Below the pieces are notes generated by a model that had not been told where the DNA came from, searched no databases, and saw only the letters and a list, made by a program, of their open reading frames with translations. Positions 31,297-34,171 of a stretch of DNA of 34,171 nt are shown here, in pieces (the stretch's first letter is position 1; the number at the start of each line of letters is the position of its first letter). This stretch comes from JAENVT01 sp031424145 (GTDB lineage: Bacteria; Actinomycetota; Acidimicrobiia; Acidimicrobiales; Ilumatobacteraceae): positions 1 to 34,171 of the forward strand of contig JANPGV010000217.1 in assembly GCA_031424145.1 (NCBI GenBank), read 5' to 3'. Made by a program: the position numbers and the translations under genes.

Positions 31297-31851
31297 ATGG
31301 CTACCCCCTTCCCCGCCCTCGATGGCTCCGCCCAGCGCAAGCAAGAGTTCGACTCCGCCCCCGATATCGGCATCGATCCGAGCAAGCGCTACACGGCCAC
31401 CATGGACACCAGCATGGGCACGCTGGTCATCGCCCTCGACGCCATCAGCGCACCCCAGACGGTCAACAACTTCGTCTTCCTCGCCGCACACCACTACTAC
31501 GACGGCGTCATCTTCCACCGCATCATCAACGGGTTCATGTGTCAGGGCGGCGACCCGACGGGCACAGGCCGTGGCGGTCCGGGATATCGATTCAGCGACG
31601 AGCCCGTCAAGCAGCGTTACCAGATCGGTTCGCTGGCCATGGCCAACGCCGGGCCCAACACCAACGGAAGTCAGTTCTTCTTGATCAGTGGTCCCAGCGG
31701 GGTCAACCTGCCGCCGCAGTACAACCACTTCGGTCAGATCGTCAAGGGTCTCGAGATCGTCGACGCGATGCAGCGGGTCGAGACGGATCGCGGCGATCGG
31801 CCGCGCACCGACGTCGTCATCAACTCGGTCACCATCACCGTCGCCGACTGA
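31297..31851 (+). CDS. Peptidyl-prolyl cis-trans isomerase, cyclophilin type
   Basis: This 184-residue cyclophilin would catalyse proline isomerisation during folding. Active-site blocks are FHRIINGFMCQGGDPTGTGR (73-92) with the catalytic Arg, GSLAMANAGPNTNGSQFFL (111-129) and NHFGQIVKGLEIVD. There is no signal peptide, so it is cytoplasmic. Its short N-terminal extension (about 30 residues) is common in actinobacteria. ATG 31297 has no Shine-Dalgarno sequence; TAGCGT (31283-31288) sits 8 bases upstream, consistent with leaderless transcription. It is divergent from the surface-protein gene and followed after 6 bases by the YcaQ-like gene. Confidence 0.95.
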   Translation: MATPFPALDGSAQRKQEFDSAPDIGIDPSKRYTATMDTSMGTLVIALDAISAPQTVNNFVFLAAHHYYDGVIFHRIINGFMCQGGDPTGTGRGGPGYRFSDEPVKQRYQIGSLAMANAGPNTNGSQFFLISGPSGVNLPPQYNHFGQIVKGLEIVDAMQRVETDRGDRPRTDVVINSVTITVAD

Positions 31852-31857
31852 GCAGAG

Positions 31858-33063
31858 GTGGCCGCCGAGAAGGTATCGCTGGCTACAGCGCGGCGCATAG
31901 CACTAGGCGCCCAGGGCTTCGCCGAGCCACGTCCGAAGGGTCGCGTCGATCGGCGGCACTTCCGCCGCGTGCTCGATCGCATGGGCCTGATCCAGATCGA
32001 CTCGGTCAACGTGCTCGTGCGCAGTCAGGAACTGCCGCTGTTCGCCCGTTTGGGCCCGCACCCGCGAAGCCTCATCAGTGATGCGACGCGGTCCGGTGAG
32101 ATCTTCGAGTATTGGGTCCACGAGGCATCGCACGTCGACATGGCCCACTATCAACTGCATCGATGGAAGATGGCTCTTGAACACAGGTGGACGCGTTACT
32201 TCACCCTCGGGGAACGACGACCGGGCTACGTCGACGAGGTGTACAAGCGGATTGAGGAAGACGGGCCCGTCGCCGCAGGTGACCTGTCGGAGCGCGTCGG
32301 CAAGAAGGGCGCGTGGTGGGACTGGGACGACGCCAAGGTCGCCCTCGAACACCTCTTCTGGAAAGGTCGCGTCACTGTGACGCGACGCCCCGGCGATTTC
32401 GCTCGCATCTACGACCTCACCGAGCGCGTCATCCCAGCCGAGGTGTTGGCCCGGCCCGAGGTGCCGGAACGCGAGGCTCGCAAGCAACTGCTCGAGCTCG
32501 CAGCCCGCCATCACGGGATCGGGACGCTCGCCGATCTTACGGACTACCACCGCCAATCGAGGCCTCCATGCAAGCCGCTGGTCGCCGAGCTCGTCGAGGA
32601 AGGGATCATCCGGCAGGTCGAGGTAGAAGGCTGGACCCAGCCGGCGTACCTCCACAACGAGGCGCGCATCCCGCGCAAGATCACCTCGTGTGCACTGCTG
32701 ACCCCGTTCGACCCGGTTGTGTGGAACCGCGATCGGGCCAGCCGCTTGTTCGGTTTCCACTATCGGATCGAGATCTACACGCCGCAACCGAAGCGGATCT
32801 ACGGGTACTACGTGTTGCCGATCCTGTGGGGCGACAGTGTGGTCGGCCGGCTGGACCTGAAGGCCGATCGGCACGCCGGAGCCCTGCTGGTGCAAGGTTC
32901 GTTCGCGGAACCTGGTGTCCCGGTCGGGCCGCTTGCGGATGATCTCGCGCCGGAACTGCACGCCATGGCCGGCTGGTTGGGGCTCGGCGAGGTTGTGGTT
33001 GTGCGGCGTGGGGATCTGGCCTCCACCCTTCGCGATGCGGTTGGTAACTACGCTCGGCGTTGA
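31858..33063 (+). CDS. YcaQ/AlkX-family winged-helix DNA glycosylase candidate
   Basis: This 401-residue protein has the YcaQ/AlkZ-like triple winged-helix fold. It carries the family's QxD motif as QID (46-48) in LIQIDSVNVLVRSQELPLFA. Further conserved parts are FEYWVHEASHVDMAHY, FHYRIEIYTPQPKRIYGYYV and GRLDLKADRHAGALLVQ. E. coli YcaQ unhooks interstrand DNA crosslinks and alkylated bases. By family the role here is base excision, but a DNA-binding role cannot be excluded. GTG 31858 has a weak GAG close upstream and may rely on coupling to the cyclophilin gene. It overlaps the next gene by one base (TGATG). Confidence 0.88.
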   Translation: MAAEKVSLATARRIALGAQGFAEPRPKGRVDRRHFRRVLDRMGLIQIDSVNVLVRSQELPLFARLGPHPRSLISDATRSGEIFEYWVHEASHVDMAHYQLHRWKMALEHRWTRYFTLGERRPGYVDEVYKRIEEDGPVAAGDLSERVGKKGAWWDWDDAKVALEHLFWKGRVTVTRRPGDFARIYDLTERVIPAEVLARPEVPEREARKQLLELAARHHGIGTLADLTDYHRQSRPPCKPLVAELVEEGIIRQVEVEGWTQPAYLHNEARIPRKITSCALLTPFDPVVWNRDRASRLFGFHYRIEIYTPQPKRIYGYYVLPILWGDSVVGRLDLKADRHAGALLVQGSFAEPGVPVGPLADDLAPELHAMAGWLGLGEVVVVRRGDLASTLRDAVGNYARR

Positions 33064-34171
33064 TGTCAGACCCCCAGCCGTGGTTGCCACCCGAGCACAT
33101 GCCTCGCTGGGTGTGGAAGGCCGTCGCCATCTTCTGGCTCGGTTACATCCTCTCGATCGTCACGCGCTCGGTGTGGTCAAGCCTTTCGGCGTTGTTCCTC
33201 CTCCTTCTGGTCTCGCTGTTCTTGTCGTTGGCGATCGAGCCCGGTGTCAACCGGCTCGCTTCCCGCGGATGGCGCAGAGGCACGGCGACCGCGGTCATCC
33301 TCGTCGGGGTCTTCGTGGGGTTCATCGTGTTCGTGGTGGCCATCGGCACGTTGGTCGGTCAGCAGATCGCAACCCTCCTCGGTGACTCGGAGAAGTACGT
33401 CAACCGCACCGTCAGCTTCATCAACGGCAAGTTCGACACGCACATCAATGCCACGCAGGTCATCAACAGGATCAACGACCCGAACGGCTCGGTTCAGCGC
33501 TTCATCCGCAGCCAGCAGAGCAAGGTCGTCGACCTGTCGGTCGCAGCGCTGGGAGTGCTGGTAAAGGCACTGTCGGTCCTGCTGTTCACCTTCTATCTCG
33601 TGGCAGACGGTCCCAAGCTGCGCCGTGCCATCTGCGCCAGGTTGCCCCCCGAACGGCAACGGCGCGTGCTCAGCGGGTGGGAGCTAGCGATCGACAAGAC
33701 CGGCGGCTACCTGTACTCCAGGGCGTTGTTGGCCGGGTTGTCCGCCTTCTTCCACTGGGTGCTCTTCCAGGCCATCGGCATCCAGGCTCCGGTGGCGATG
33801 GCCTTGTGGGTCGGCCTGATCAGCCAGTTCCTGCCAGTCGTCGGCACCTACATCGCCGGTGCGTTGCCGGTGCTGGTTCAGTTCGTCGACTCGCCACCGA
33901 AGGCCCTGATCATCCTCGTCTTCGTCATCATGTACCAACAGGTGGAGAACTACGTCCTGCTGCCGCGCATCACGGCGCGCACGATGGATCTGCACCCGGC
34001 GATCGCCTTCGGATCCGCAATCGCGGGTGGCGCCGTGCTGGGGGCGGTCGGTGCCGTGCTGGCGATCCCGGCCGCGGCCATGGCCCAGGCGGTGTTGAGC
34101 AACGTCGGCGACCGCCACGAGATCGTCGACAGCCATCTCACGAGCACCGACCCGACCAAACACTTCTCGCG
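33063..34171 (+). CDS. AI-2E-family transporter (PerM/TqsA type), 3' end outside the window
   Basis: At least 369 residues from ATG 33063 run open to the window edge. It has an N-terminal membrane region, VWKAVAIFWLGYILSIVTRS and SALFLLLLVSLFLSLAIEPG. A soluble or loop segment with VGQQIATLLGDSEKYVNRTV follows, then further helices. Family marks are FTFYLVADGPKLRRAI, LISQFLPVVGTYIAGALPVL and YQQVENYVLLPRI. Family members export signals or act as ion antiporters; the substrate here is unknown. The start codon overlaps the stop of the YcaQ-like gene. Confidence 0.93.
   Translation, partial: MSDPQPWLPPEHMPRWVWKAVAIFWLGYILSIVTRSVWSSLSALFLLLLVSLFLSLAIEPGVNRLASRGWRRGTATAVILVGVFVGFIVFVVAIGTLVGQQIATLLGDSEKYVNRTVSFINGKFDTHINATQVINRINDPNGSVQRFIRSQQSKVVDLSVAALGVLVKALSVLLFTFYLVADGPKLRRAICARLPPERQRRVLSGWELAIDKTGGYLYSRALLAGLSAFFHWVLFQAIGIQAPVAMALWVGLISQFLPVVGTYIAGALPVLVQFVDSPPKALIILVFVIMYQQVENYVLLPRITARTMDLHPAIAFGSAIAGGAVLGAVGAVLAIPAAAMAQAVLSNVGDRHEIVDSHLTSTDPTKHFS

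Overview
This is a high-GC, actinobacterial-type window. GTG/TTG starts are common, several genes show a -10 box placed for leaderless transcription, terminator hairpins lack U-tracts, and one gene has a mycobacterial-type LexA box. Secreted proteins carrying an 'LDTR ... IADVAGYY' domain, delta-60 propeller repeats and an LPxTG anchor suggest the class Acidimicrobiia (Ilumatobacter-like). That placement is inference from protein style; no search was possible.

Region 1 (1-7500) looks accessory and regulatory. It starts with a partial ORF and a near-ideal SOS box in front of a 68-residue ORF, followed by a gene-poor stretch. Next come an orphan STAS anti-anti-sigma gene whose ribosome-binding site lies inside a hairpin, several small hypothetical genes, an XRE-MEDS fusion regulator, a TetR repressor divergent from a PAS-LuxR regulator across a duplicated, palindrome-rich promoter, and a second STAS gene. 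That STAS gene is coupled to a tyrosine-recombinase-fold protein lacking most catalytic residues. The recombinase-like gene is divergent from an Hsp20 gene, and between them a perfect 14-7-14 inverted repeat covers the hsp20 promoter. It resembles a recombinase core site reused as an operator and is the most unusual element here.

Region 2 (7500-15450) has a PNPOx-like protein, a small acidic protein and a 2251-residue LPATG-anchored surface protein. The latter has a VWA domain, seven near-identical CnaB-like repeats, further diverged repeats and DUF11-like domains. Hairpins sharing a core sequence flank it.

Region 3 (15450-24650) is mostly housekeeping: a YwqK/MORN-like repeat protein, GNAT acetyltransferase, RpoD-family sigma factor, ABM-domain protein, Bax-inhibitor-1 family membrane protein, epoxide-hydrolase-like enzyme and a membrane-anchored surface protein. 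It ends with a tight five-gene operon of a cysteine-less DksA/TraR-like small protein, an ABC1/UbiB-family kinase, two ferritin-like proteins and an unknown protein.

Region 4 (24660-34171) begins with a divergent four-gene ABC importer (ATPase, two permeases, UgpB-like lipoprotein) with overlapping genes. It then has a large secreted protein with three LDTR/VAGY domains, a cyclophilin, a YcaQ/AlkX-family DNA glycosylase candidate and the start of an AI-2E-family transporter that leaves the window.
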